From Drosophila persimilis (taxonomy: Eukaryota; Arthropoda; Insecta; Diptera; Drosophilidae): a DNA stretch of 64,000 nucleotides. This document shows positions 44,132 through 54,305 of the stretch, piece after piece. A model generated the notes under the pieces. It had not been told where the DNA came from. It saw only the letters and a program-made list of their open reading frames with translations, and searched no databases. The stretch covers positions 124,001-188,000 of the forward strand of contig NW_020825483.1 in NCBI RefSeq assembly GCF_003286085.1, written 5' to 3'. The position numbers were made by a program, and so were the translations under genes. Position 1 is the stretch's first letter. Every line of letters begins with the position of its first letter.

Positions 44132-45274
44132 TTCACCCCCCGTTGGAAGGCAAAGGCTTTCAACAGATCCATCCTGAAGGGGCAGAACCGCTATTTTTCC
44201 AACGGCCCTCTTGAAGATGCTTGCTTGGGCGCAGCTGGCGGCTACGCTGGGATGCTCGTCGAACGCGGCAATCGGCGCTTCTTTACGAAGGCGGCTTGTC
44301 GTGATTACGTCTTGATCATCGGGAACCTCTGTAATTGCATAGAATGGCTGGAAATTTGGCAATGTAGAAATTGTTGAAAGTTGAATTTCATTTAGCGTGG
44401 ATATGTAGGTTTTTAATATATCGAAAAGTTCGCGCTGCAGTTCCTGATTCTCCGATCGCAGTTTTTCCACTTGCACCTGGCACTCGAGCAGCTGCTTCCT
44501 GCATTGCTGCTCTAAGTTTTGGTACTCCAGCGTTGTGGCCCGAAAATCGTCATTAGAGATGGAGAAGGAATTTTCAAAAGCGGCTAAAACTGCACGCTTA
44601 TTCTCCGAGCTATCAATGCTTCCTGACACTATCCAACCAAGTTTTGTCTCCTGCAATGTTGGCAATTGGTCTGATAGTCGAATCTGTCCGACGCACATTA
44701 AATCGAAGAACAAACCACCACCTATCAACAGATCGATACGTTGGGGCTTGGAGAAATTAGGATCAGCTAGTTTTAGATTATTCGGCATGGGCCAATCCTT
44801 TGCGTCTAGGCCGAAGTTAGGCTGCATTTCCGTAATTGAGTTGGTGACAATTGCAGCAAAGGAAGCTCGATAGCTTGCGTCCTGGGATTGTACAACTATA
44901 TGTACAGACTTGCTCGAAGGTAGAATGGAATCTCCGATTCCAGAGATGTGAACATAAGACGAGCGATGATCCAACTGCAACTGATCAGCAAGCCTAGATG
45001 TTACAAAGTTTGCCTGTGATGCAGAATCCAAAATGGCACGACATGGGATAAGTGCTCCATAACGATCTGTTACATGGACGAGGGCAGTAGGTAGCAACAC
45101 GTTCTGGCTAGGCTGAGATTTCTGGATCGAGGGGGGAGGGCTAGAACACCCGCTTGCTAGAAGCACAGTCGCGGCCTCTTGCTGGATCGATTCCTCGGCC
45201 GGTGAAGAGGAAGATGAAGCACCAGTTGGCCTGGCAATGCCTGCAAAGTCCTGACCTGCACCTCTGCAATTCAT
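44105..45274 (-). CDS. BEL-c protease plus coiled coil, no RT (unit 1)
   Basis: 389 codons. Residues about 75-220 are the BEL/Pao aspartic protease region: active-site form DSASQ, where relatives have DSGSQ, then LADPNFSKPQRIDLLIGG and a GQI segment. Right after LGWIVSGS the usual RT is absent. Residues about 235-300 form a strong heptad-repeat coiled coil (LEYQNLEQQCRKQLLECQ...). The C-terminus (KRAVGKIAVLP...TGGE) resembles the very end of BEL/Pao Pol and stops inside the LTR. RT, RNase H and integrase are all missing. The Gly to Ala change next to the catalytic Asp may weaken the protease. Confidence 0.8.
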   Translation of the reverse strand: MNCRGAGQDFAGIARPTGASSSSSPAEESIQQEAATVLLASGCSSPPPSIQKSQPSQNVLLPTALVHVTDRYGALIPCRAILDSASQANFVTSRLADQLQLDHRSSYVHISGIGDSILPSSKSVHIVVQSQDASYRASFAAIVTNSITEMQPNFGLDAKDWPMPNNLKLADPNFSKPQRIDLLIGGGLFFDLMCVGQIRLSDQLPTLQETKLGWIVSGSIDSSENKRAVLAAFENSFSISNDDFRATTLEYQNLEQQCRKQLLECQVQVEKLRSENQELQRELFDILKTYISTLNEIQLSTISTLPNFQPFYAITEVPDDQDVITTSRLRKEAPIAAFDEHPSVAASCAQASIFKRAVGKIAVLPLQDGSVESLCLPTGGECSEQNPAD

Positions 45275-46367
45275 GGCCTTTGTTGAGGCAATTCAAACAC
45301 AAGCGGCTCTTCTTTGCTTCTTTGTATCTTTCAAACGCAGAGAGATTCAGGAATGCCTGACATCTAGATATGTAATGCTCGGAGGAATTGCAATGGTTAC
45401 ATATGGGGTTAGGATGGTCGTTACTGGAGGTGATAAGGGTGACAGGTTTGTCTTCTCCCACCTGTTGACTAGGACTTGTTGCCATGGCTGATCCCAAATT
45501 CTCCAGCATCCGACATCTCGCTTCCAAAAATAAGGCCATGCTTGACCACCGAGGCAATCCTGACGTCGGCAAGCTCTCTTCCCATTTCTCCTTTGTTTTG
45601 TAGTCCAGTTTCGTGCCTATGATGAAGATCAGCAACCCATCCGAAATCTCCTGCGGGGTCGCCAAGGTCTGAAGTGCACGCAAGTGCGAATTGATTTTGT
45701 CGCTGAGCGCGCGCAAGCCGATAGCTGAGCCCTTCTCCACCCCTTGCAGCCCGAAAATAGCCTTGACGTGTGCCTGAAAATGTAACAGTTTATTATCGAA
45801 TCGCAACATTAGCAAATTCAACGCCTTGTCGTAATTCTCCTCAGAAAGTTCCAAGGAAGGAATCGTATCCAGCGCAGCACCATCTAGACATCCACGAAGA
45901 TATTGGAATTTTTCGATGATTGGGATACGATGGTCTTTGTGCACCATTGTCGAGAACATCGAGTGGAATTCTGGCCAATCCATGTAGTTCCCACCGAATC
46001 GCGGAAGCTGCAACTCGGGCATTCGAGAACGGCCTATACTATTATAGGCGAACAACGACGAATTTCCCTCGAGAGTATGCCGAGCTGTTGAATTGGCAAC
46101 ATTTACCGTGCGAGCAGCCATCAACTCCCGCGACAGCCGGGACCTAACCTTGACATAAACATTCGAAAAGTCCAGCCGGGCATCTTGGGCTAACTGCAGG
46201 AAATCCAGCCTTTCAAGGCTCGTTTGAGCGGCATCGAAATCGGCATTCATTCGCTCGATTTGCTCTAAGCGAGCTTGAAGTTCTGCCTCATCTCTTCTTC
46301 TTCTCTTCCTTGGTGAGAAACGTCCACTTCCGCTCCCACAAAGGGCGAAAATCTGTGGCATCCACAA
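45141..46367 (-). CDS. BEL-c Gag with DINE-1-derived N-terminus (unit 1)
   Basis: 408 codons. The first 15 or so residues (MWMPQIFALCGSGSG) are encoded by the DINE-1 fragment, then an Arg-rich stretch and the gag coiled region, capsid (LPRFGGNYMDWPEFHSMFST at about residue 120) and two CX2CX4HX4C knuckles (CNHCNSSEHYISRC, CLNCLNKGHELQRC). It shifts out of the protease frame near 45230 and ends in an unrelated tail. The ATG is not the native start, since in unit 3 gag begins at 53572. Only unit 1 has the knuckle region open. Confidence 0.72.
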   Translation of the reverse strand: MWMPQIFALCGSGSGRFSPRKRRRRDEAELQARLEQIERMNADFDAAQTSLERLDFLQLAQDARLDFSNVYVKVRSRLSRELMAARTVNVANSTARHTLEGNSSLFAYNSIGRSRMPELQLPRFGGNYMDWPEFHSMFSTMVHKDHRIPIIEKFQYLRGCLDGAALDTIPSLELSEENYDKALNLLMLRFDNKLLHFQAHVKAIFGLQGVEKGSAIGLRALSDKINSHLRALQTLATPQEISDGLLIFIIGTKLDYKTKEKWEESLPTSGLPRWSSMALFLEARCRMLENLGSAMATSPSQQVGEDKPVTLITSSNDHPNPICNHCNSSEHYISRCQAFLNLSAFERYKEAKKSRLCLNCLNKGHELQRCRSGLCRHCQANWCFIFLFTGRGIDPARGRDCASSKRVF

Positions 46368-47138
46368 TTTTAAAGATACGAGAAAACCAAAAACGCAGAA
46401 TCGTAGAGAATGACGATATCTTTTAGACTACGGAATCTGAATTGGATCGTATTGTTATTATAGCCAGCATCAAGAAAACAATTTCATTTTTTCTCGCCCT
46501 GTCTCTCTCTAACACACACGTAGCATAGGCGGCTTTGCTTAGAGTAAAACATTAGCGCCTAGATCTCAGAGACTATAAAAGCTAGAGCAACCAAATTTGG
46601 TATCCACACTCCTAATATATCGGACCGAGACGAGTTTGTTTCAAAATTTCGCCACACCCCCTTCCGCCCCCGCAAAGGATGCAAATCTGGGGATATTCAC
46701 AAATCTCAGAGACTATTAAGGCTAGAGTAACCAAATTTGGTATCCGCACTTTTGTTAGATCTCACTATAAAACGTATATCTCAGAATTTCGCCCCGCCCC
46801 CATCCGCCCCCACAAAGGACGAAAATCTGTTGCATCCACAATATTGCAGATTCGAGAAAACTAAAAACGCAGAATCATAGAGAATGACTATATCTATCCG
46901 GTTGCTGAATTTGGATCAGATCGGATAATTTTTGTAGCCAAAAGGAACAAATCAATTTGCATTGGCTACGCAGCGCCCGACGTCACGCTCAGACTGATTT
47001 TCTGTCTCTCTCGCACGCACTCTTTGTCGTGTCGTTTAATATTAGCGGCGCTGCCGGAGGAGAGCCATACTGACTTAGTATCGGGTATAACTGTAGAGTT
47101 GCGGTGTCCGCAGCAACTCACAACGTTCCCCCTCGTTT
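46321..47138 (+). mobile_element. DINE-1/INE-1 3' portion, end of unit 1
   Basis: Begins at cgtccacttccg inside DINE-1 and runs to the hairpin and CTCGTTT end. The 5' third is missing because the duplication breakpoint lies here. Confidence 0.88.
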
Positions 47139-47330
47139 ATTTTTCGTTTTGATTCTTTTTCATATACCTCGTTTTCTAGAATGTAATAATTGTTTTGCGT
47201 TAGGTCAGTGAGGATGTTATTATCTTCATCTGGATATGGAACAATTTTAAGTATAGGAATATTTCTGATCTCTCGTGGGATGTTGGAAATTATTAGTATT
47301 TCGTTAGTGTCTGATTTCAACCAAGTAGAT
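47139..47330 (-). pseudogene. Errantivirus env middle piece, unit 2
   Basis: Same as 43569-43760. Confidence 0.75.
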
Positions 47331-47701
47331 TGTGGAGATAATGTTTTTTATCCCCAATCGGCCGACTAATTATTCCAATTAAATAAAATTCGGCGCAGAA
47401 ATAAAATTGCGATATGTTCTTTAATGCGTGACATCCAAATTGCAAGTGTGGCTTGCCTGCCCTTTACATTGCCGCTCCGATCGCTAAGCGCAGCTTCGCT
47501 CGGCCGACGTCGGTAGGCAGACGCAAAGCGGAGATAGCGAAGAGCGAGCTGGCAGAGAGCGTTTAGCAGGGCAAGCAAGCGCAAAGCTTTAACAAACAAA
47601 TGAGTGACATAGACATAAGTAACAAACAAAATAAGCGGCTGAGGGCCAAGAATTAGGTGCTATTTGGCAAGCAGCTAATCGGCTGGGTTCTGCTCCGAAC
47701 A
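47331..47701 (-). repeat. BEL-c 3' LTR, unit 2
   Basis: 371 bp, as 43761-44131. Confidence 0.9.
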
Positions 47702-48844
47702 TTCACCCCCCGTTGGAAGGCAAAGGCTTTCAACAGATCCATCCTGAAGGGGCAGAACCGCTATTTTTCCAACGGCCCTCTTGAAGATGCTTGCTTGGGC
47801 GCAGCTGGCGGCTACGCTGGGATGCTCGTCGAACGCGGCAATCGGCGCTTCTTTACGAAGGCGGCTTGTCGTGATTACGTCTTGATCATCGGGAACCTCT
47901 GTAATTGCATAGAATGGCTGGAAATTTGGCAATGTAGAAATTGTTGAAAGTTGAATTTCATTTAGCGTGGATATGTAGGTTTTTAATATATCGAAAAGTT
48001 CGCGCTGCAGTTCCTGATTCTCCGATCGCAGTTTTTCCACTTGCACCTGGCACTCGAGCAGCTGCTTCCTGCATTGCTGCTCTAAGTTTTGGTACTCCAG
48101 CGTTGTGGCCCGAAAATCGTCATTAGAGATGGAGAAGGAATTTTCAAAAGCGGCTAAAACTGCACGCTTATTCTCCGAGCTATCAATGCTTCCTGACACT
48201 ATCCAACCAAGTTTTGTCTCCTGCAATGTTGGCAATTGGTCTGATAGTCGAATCTGTCCGACGCACATTAAATCGAAGAACAAACCACCACCTATCAACA
48301 GATCGATACGTTGGGGCTTGGAGAAATTAGGATCAGCTAGTTTTAGATTATTCGGCATGGGCCAATCCTTTGCGTCTAGGCCGAAGTTAGGCTGCATTTC
48401 CGTAATTGAGTTGGTGACAATTGCAGCAAAGGAAGCTCGATAGCTTGCGTCCTGGGATTGTACAACTATATGTACAGACTTGCTCGAAGGTAGAATGGAA
48501 TCTCCGATTCCAGAGATGTGAACATAAGACGAGCGATGATCCAACTGCAACTGATCAGCAAGCCTAGATGTTACAAAGTTTGCCTGTGATGCAGAATCCA
48601 AAATGGCACGACATGGGATAAGTGCTCCATAAAGATCTGTTACATGGACGAGGGCAGTAGGTAGCAACACGTTCTGGCTAGGCTGAGATTTCTGGATCGA
48701 GGGGGGAGGGCTAGAACACCCGCTTGCTAGAAGCACAGTCGCGGCCTCTTGCTGGATCGATTCCTCGGCCGGTGAAGAGGAAGATGAAGCACCAGTTGGC
48801 CTGGCAATGCCTGCAAAGTCCTGACCTGCACCTCTGCAATTCAT
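47675..48844 (-). CDS. BEL-c protease plus coiled coil, no RT (unit 2)
   Basis: 389 codons, same domains as 44105-45274. One substitution (Arg to Leu after VTD). Confidence 0.8.
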   Translation of the reverse strand: MNCRGAGQDFAGIARPTGASSSSSPAEESIQQEAATVLLASGCSSPPPSIQKSQPSQNVLLPTALVHVTDLYGALIPCRAILDSASQANFVTSRLADQLQLDHRSSYVHISGIGDSILPSSKSVHIVVQSQDASYRASFAAIVTNSITEMQPNFGLDAKDWPMPNNLKLADPNFSKPQRIDLLIGGGLFFDLMCVGQIRLSDQLPTLQETKLGWIVSGSIDSSENKRAVLAAFENSFSISNDDFRATTLEYQNLEQQCRKQLLECQVQVEKLRSENQELQRELFDILKTYISTLNEIQLSTISTLPNFQPFYAITEVPDDQDVITTSRLRKEAPIAAFDEHPSVAASCAQASIFKRAVGKIAVLPLQDGSVESLCLPTGGECSEQNPAD

Positions 48845-49937
48845 GGCCTTTGTTGAGGCAATTCAAACACAAGCGGCTCTTCTTTGCTTCTTTGTATCAT
48901 TCAAACGCAGAGAGATTCAGGAATGCCTGACATCTAGATATGTAATGCTCGGAGGAATTGCAATGGTTACATATGGGGTTAGGATGGTCGTTACTGGAGG
49001 TGATAAGGGTGACAGGTTTGTCTTCTCCCACCTGTTGACTAGGACTTGTTGCCATGGCTGATCCCAAATTCTCCAGCATCCGACATCTCGCTTCCAAAAA
49101 TAAGGCCATGCTTGACCACCGAGGCAATCCTGACTTCGGCAAGCTCTCTTCCCATTTCTCCTTTGTTTTGTAGTCCAGTTTCGTGCCTATGATGAAGATC
49201 AGCAACCCATCCGAAATCTCCTGCGGGGTCGCCAAGGTCTGAAGTGCACGCAAGTGCGAATTGATTTTGTCGCTGAGCGCGCGCAAGCCGATAGCTGAGC
49301 CCTTCTCCACCCCTTGCAGCCCGAAAATAGCCTTGACGTGTGCCTGAAAATGTAACAGTTTATTATCGAATCGCAACATTAGCAAATTCAACGCCTTGTC
49401 GTAATTCTCCTCAGAAAGTTCCAAGGAAGGAATCGTATCCAGCGCAGCACCATCTAGACATCCACGAAGATATTGGAATTTTTCGATGATTGGGATACGA
49501 TGGTCTTTGTGCACCATTGTCGAGAACATCGAGTGGAATTCTGGCCAATCCATGTAGTTCCCACCGAATCGCGGAAGCTGCAACTCGGGCATTCGAGAAC
49601 GGCCTATACTATTATAGGCGAACAACGACGAATTTCCCTCGAGAGTATGCCGAGCTGTTGAATTGGCAACATTTACCGTGCGAGCAGCCATCAACTCCCG
49701 CGACAGCCGGGACCTAACCTTGACATAAACATTCGAAAAGTCCAGCCGGGCATCTTGGGCTAACTGCAGGAAATCCAGCCTTTCAAGGCTCGTTTGAGCG
49801 GCATCGAAATCGGCATTCATTCGCTCGATTTGCTCTAAGCGAGCTTGAAGTTCTGCCTCATCTCTTCTTCTTCTCTTCCTTGGTGAGAAACGTCCACTTC
49901 CGCTCCCACAAAGGGCGAAAATCTGTGGCATCCACAA
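48845..49937 (-). pseudogene. BEL-c Gag, unit 2 (stop before second knuckle)
   Basis: Same DINE-1-derived start as unit 1, but an A for T change at about 48899 makes a TGA, so the frame ends after 346 codons (48897) with only the first zinc knuckle. Confidence 0.8.
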
Positions 49938-50708
49938 TTTTAAAGATACGAGAAAACCAAAAACGCAGAATCGTAGAGAATGACGATATCTTTTAGACTA
50001 CGGAATCTGAATTGGATCGTATTGTTATTATAGCCAGCATCAAGAAAACAATTTCATTTTTTCTCGCCCTGTCTCTCTCTAACACACACGTAGCATAGGC
50101 GGCTTTGCTTAGAGTAAAACATTAGCGCCTAGATCTCAGAGACTATAAAAGCTAGAGCAACCAAATTTGGTATCCACACTCCTAATATATCGGACCGAGA
50201 CGAGTTTGTTTCAAAATTTCGCCACACCCCCTTCCGCCCCCGCAAAGGATGCAAATCTGGGGATATTCACAAATCTCAGAGACTATTAAGGCTAGAGTAA
50301 CCAAATTTGGTATCCGCACTTTTGTTAGATCTCACTATAAAACGTATATCTCAGAATTTCGCCCCGCCCCCATCCGCCCCCACAAAGGACGAAAATCTGT
50401 TGCATCCACAATATTGCAGATTCGAGAAAACTAAAAACGCAGAATCATAGAGAATGACTATATCTATCCGGTTGCTGAATTTGGATCAGATCGGATAATT
50501 TTTGTAGCCAAAAGGAACAAATCAATTTGCATTGGCTACGCAGCGCCCGACGTCACGCTCAGACTGATTTTCTGTCTCTCTCGCACGCACTCTTTGTCGT
50601 GTCGTTTAATATTAGCGGCGCTGCCGGAGGAGAGCCATACTGACTTAGTATCGGGTATAACTGTAGAGTTGCGGTGTCCGCAGCAACTCACAACGTTCCC
50701 CCTCGTTT
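49891..50708 (+). mobile_element. DINE-1/INE-1 3' portion, end of unit 2
   Basis: Same breakpoint and content as 46321-47138. Confidence 0.88.
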
Positions 50709-50900
50709 ATTTTTCGTTTTGATTCTTTTTCATATACCTCGTTTTCTAGAATGTAATAATTGTTTTGCGTTAGGTCAGTGAGGATGTTATTATCTTCATC
50801 TGGATATGGAACAATTTTAAGTATAGGAATATTTCTGATCTCTCGTGGGATGTTGGAAATTATTAGTATTTCGTTAGTGTCTGATTTCAACCAAGTAGAT
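50709..50900 (-). pseudogene. Errantivirus env middle piece, unit 3
   Basis: Same as 43569-43760. Confidence 0.75.
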
Positions 50901-51271
50901 TGTGGAGATAATGTTTTTTATCCCCAATCGGCCGACTTATTATTCCAATTAAATAAAATTCGGCGCAGAAATAAAATTGCGATATGTTCTTTAATGCGTG
51001 ACATCCAAATTGCAAGTGTGGCTTGCCTGCCCTTTACATTGCCGCTCCGATCGCTAAGCGCAGCTTCGCTCGGCCGACGTCGGTAGGCAGACGCAAAGCG
51101 GAGAAAGCGAAGAGCGAGCTGGCAGAGAGCGTTTAGCAGGGCAAGCAAGCGCAAAGCTTTAACAAACAAATGAGTGACATAGACATAAGTAACAAACAAA
51201 ATAAGCGGCTGAGGGCCAAGAATTAGGTGCTATTTGGCAAGCAGCTAATCGGCTGGGTTCTGCTCCGAACA
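50901..51271 (-). repeat. BEL-c 3' LTR, unit 3
   Basis: 371 bp, with two private substitutions (acttatt at 50937, gagaaagcg at 51103). Confidence 0.9.
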
Positions 51272-52414
51272 TTCACCCCCCGTTGGAAGGCAAAGGCTTT
51301 CAACAGATCCATCCTGAAGGGGCAGAACCGCTATTTTTCCAACGGCCCTCTTGAAGATGCTTGCTTGGGCGCAGCTGGCGGCTACGCTGGGATGCTCGTC
51401 GAACGCGGCAATCGGCGCTTCTTTACGAAGGCGGCTTGTCGTGATTACGTCTTGATCATCGGGAACCTCTGTAATTGCATAGAATGGCTGGAAATTTGGC
51501 AATGTAGAAATTGTTGAAAGTTGAATTTCATTTAGCGTGGATATGTAGGTTTTTAATATATCGAAAAGTTCGCGCTGCAGTTCCTGATTCTCCGATCGCA
51601 GTTTTTCCACTTGCACCTGGCACTCGAGCAGCTGCTTCCTGCATTGCTGCTCTAAGTTTTGGTACTCCAGCGTTGTGGCCCGAAAATCGTCATTAGAGAT
51701 GGAGAAGGAATTTTCAAAAGCGGCTAAAACTGCACGCTTATTCTCCGAGCTATCAATGCTTCCTGACACTATCCAACCAAGTTTTGTCTCCTGCAATGTT
51801 GGCAATTGGTCTGATAGTCGAATCTGTCCGACGCACATTAAATCGAAGAACAAACCACCACCTATCAACAGATCGATACGTTGGGGCTTGGAGAAATTAG
51901 GATCAGCTAGTTTTAGATTATTCGGCATGGGCCAATCCTTTGCGTCTAGGCCGAAGTTAGGCTGCATTTCCGTAATTGAGTTGGTGACAATTGCAGCAAA
52001 GGAAGCTCGATAGCTTGCGTCCTGGGATTGTACAACTATATGTACAGACTTGCTCGAAGGTAGAATGGAATCTCCGATTCCAGAGATGTGAACATAAGAC
52101 GAGCGATGATCCAACTGCAACTGATCAGCAAGCCTAGATGTTACAAAGTTTGCCTGTGATGCAGAATCCAAAATGGCACGACATGGGATAAGTGCTCCAT
52201 AACGATCTGTTACATGGACGAGGGCAGTAGGTAGCAACACGTTCTGGCTAGGCTGAGATTTCTGGATCGAGGGGGGAGGGCTAGAACACCCGCTTGCTAG
52301 AAGCACAGTCGCGGCCTCTTGCTGGATCGATTCCTCGGCCGGTGAAGAGGAAGATGAAGCACCAGTTGGCCTGGCAATGCCTGCAAAGTCCTGACCTGCA
52401 CCTCTGCAATTCAT
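51245..52414 (-). CDS. BEL-c protease plus coiled coil, no RT (unit 3)
   Basis: 389 codons, same as 44105-45274. Confidence 0.8.
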   Translation of the reverse strand: MNCRGAGQDFAGIARPTGASSSSSPAEESIQQEAATVLLASGCSSPPPSIQKSQPSQNVLLPTALVHVTDRYGALIPCRAILDSASQANFVTSRLADQLQLDHRSSYVHISGIGDSILPSSKSVHIVVQSQDASYRASFAAIVTNSITEMQPNFGLDAKDWPMPNNLKLADPNFSKPQRIDLLIGGGLFFDLMCVGQIRLSDQLPTLQETKLGWIVSGSIDSSENKRAVLAAFENSFSISNDDFRATTLEYQNLEQQCRKQLLECQVQVEKLRSENQELQRELFDILKTYISTLNEIQLSTISTLPNFQPFYAITEVPDDQDVITTSRLRKEAPIAAFDEHPSVAASCAQASIFKRAVGKIAVLPLQDGSVESLCLPTGGECSEQNPAD

Positions 52415-53572
52415 GGCCTTTGTTGAGGCAATTCAAACACAAGCGGCTCTTCTTTGCTTCTTTGTATCATTCAAACGCAGAGAGATTCAGGAATGCCTGA
52501 CATCTAGATATGTAATGCTCGGAGGAATTGCAATGGTTACATATGGGGTTAGGATGGTCGTTACTGGAGGTGATAAGGGTGACAGGTTTGTCTTCTCCCA
52601 CCTGTTGACTAGGACTTGTTGCCATGGCTGATCCCAAATTCTCCAGCATCCGACATCTCGCTTCCAAAAATAAGGCCATGCTTGACCACCGAGGCAATCC
52701 TGACTTCGGCAAGCTCTCTTCCCATTTCTCCTTTGTTTTGTAGTCCAGTTTCGTGCCTATGATGAAGATCAGCAACCCATCCGAAATCTCCTGCGGGGTC
52801 GCCAAGGTCTGAAGTGCACGCAAGTGCGAATTGATTTTGTCGCTGAGCGCGCGCAAGCCGATAGCTGAGCCCTTCTCCACCCCTTGCAGCCCGAAAATAG
52901 CCTTGACGTCTGCCTGAAAATGTAACAGTTTATTATCGAATCGCAACATTAGCAAATTCAACGCCTTGTCGTAATTCTCCTCAGAAAGTTCCAAGGAAGG
53001 AATCGTATCCAGCGCAGCACCATTCTAGACATCCACGAAGATATTGGAATTTTTCGATGATTGGGATACGATGGTCTTTGTGCACCATTGTCGAGAACAT
53101 CGAGTGGAATTCTGGCCAATCCATGTAGTTCCCACCGAATCGCGGAAGCTGCAACTCGGGCATTCTAGAACGGCCTATACTATTATAGGCGAACAACGAC
53201 GAATTTCCCTCGAGAGTATGCCGAGCTGTTGAATTGGCAACATTTACCGTGCGAGCAGCCATCAACTCCCGCGACAGCCTGGACCTAACCTTGACATAAA
53301 CATTCGAAAAGTCCAGCCGGGCATCATGGGCTAACTGCAGGAAATCCAGCCTTTCAAGGCTCGTTTGAGCGGCATCGAAATCGGCATTCATTCGCTCGAT
53401 TTGCTCTAAGCGAGCTTGAAGTTCTGCCTCATCTCTTCTTCTTCTCTTCCTTGGTGAGAAAGCGATCCATGGCCTTTAGTTGGCGCGCGACGGACTCGGC
53501 CTTGTGCTTGTAGAAATCAACATCACTCGGCATTGCTGCGTTCGCGACATTGGTAGGCTCAGGTGCTGCCAT
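52415..53572 (-). pseudogene. BEL-c Gag with native start, unit 3 (broken)
   Basis: The native start is the ATG at 53572 (MAAPEPTNVANAAM...). Three lesions are seen. A shift in the AGAAGAAGAAG run near 53435 puts the first 48 codons out of frame with the rest. A single extra T at about 53024 splits capsid into 53391-52981 and 52994-52467. The unit 2 TGA is also present before the second knuckle. Confidence 0.8.
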
Positions 53573-53908
53573 GTTGAGGTTTTAAAAGAGTCACTCAGCA
53601 CGACCGAAAAAGACACCCTGTATACGTATAAACGTGCGAACCGAAAGCAAAGGGATTACAGCTAATGCCTTTAGCTGTGCGGCTGTGCTAGCTGTCCGAT
53701 TCCGCTTTGTACTCCGCTTGTGTGTACTAGTGAGTTCGCTGCACTGCACTGACCGAATTGTCGCGACAGAGAAATTAATAGCCAGCAATGCGTGTATGTA
53801 GGTGTCTGTAAGTATGTTTTAGCACCGAATTATGCTTAACCGCCGAAAATTTGTTAAGGCTAACGAATTTCGATCGCGAATGATAATTAATTGACACTGC
53901 AACTCAGA
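53573..53908 (-). other. BEL-c 5' leader
   Basis: Untranslated leader between gag and the primer site. No structure seen beyond a few short direct repeats. Confidence 0.6.
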
Positions 53909-53927
53909 GATCACGTCGGGGTCACCA
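53909..53927 (-). other. Primer binding site, tRNA-Trp (BEL-c)
   Basis: The minus strand reads TGGTGACCCCGACGTGATC, equal to the BEL-a site at 2229-2211. Confidence 0.9.
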
Positions 53928-53934
53928 AATTTTA

Positions 53935-54305
53935 TGTGGAGATAATGTTTTTTATCCCCAATCGGCCGACTAATTATTCCAATTAAATAAAACTCGGCGC
54001 AGAAATAAAATTGCGATATGTTCTTTAATGCGTGACATCCAAATTGCAAGTGTGGCTTGCCTGCCCTTTACATTGCCGCTCCGATCGCTAAGCTCAGCTT
54101 CGCTCGGCCGACGTCGGTAGGCAGACGCAAAGCGGAGATAGCGAAGAGCGAGCTGGCAGAGAGCGTTTAGCAGGGCAAGCAAGCGCAAAGCTTTAACAAA
54201 CAAATGAGTGACATAGACATAAGTAACAAACAAAATAAGCGGCTGAGGGCCAAGAATTAGGTGCTATTTGGCAAGCAGCTAATCGGCTGGGTTCTGCTCC
54301 GAACA
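53935..54305 (-). repeat. BEL-c 5' LTR
   Basis: 371 bp, nearly identical to the 3' LTRs. About six bases separate it from the primer site. Confidence 0.9.

Larger units (their letters stand above)
43569..54305 (-). repeat. 3.57-kb tandem series: env piece + BEL-c + DINE-1 fragment (three units)
   Basis: Units start at 43569, 47139 and 50709, exactly 3,570 bp apart. Units 1 and 2 contain the env piece, the BEL-c 3' LTR, gag-pro up to a fixed breakpoint (46320 and 49890), then a DINE-1 3' portion leading into the next unit. Unit 3 keeps the whole BEL-c 5' end instead. The series is therefore a duplication starting from unit 3's arrangement. Confidence 0.9.
50901..54305 (-). mobile_element. BEL-c: complete non-autonomous BEL/Pao element (unit 3)
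   Basis: About 3.4 kb with 371-bp LTRs at both ends, a tRNA-Trp primer site, gag, protease and polypurine tract, but no RT, RNase H or integrase. It sits in errantivirus env. The flanking five bases TAGAT (43756-43760 and the matching units; 54306-54310) are the target duplication. It would depend on another BEL/Pao element for reverse transcription. Confidence 0.88.

Noticed and set aside
44535-44873. Plus-strand ORF of 112 codons repeated three times
   Set aside because: Antisense shadow of the BEL-c protease; it repeats only because the unit repeats.
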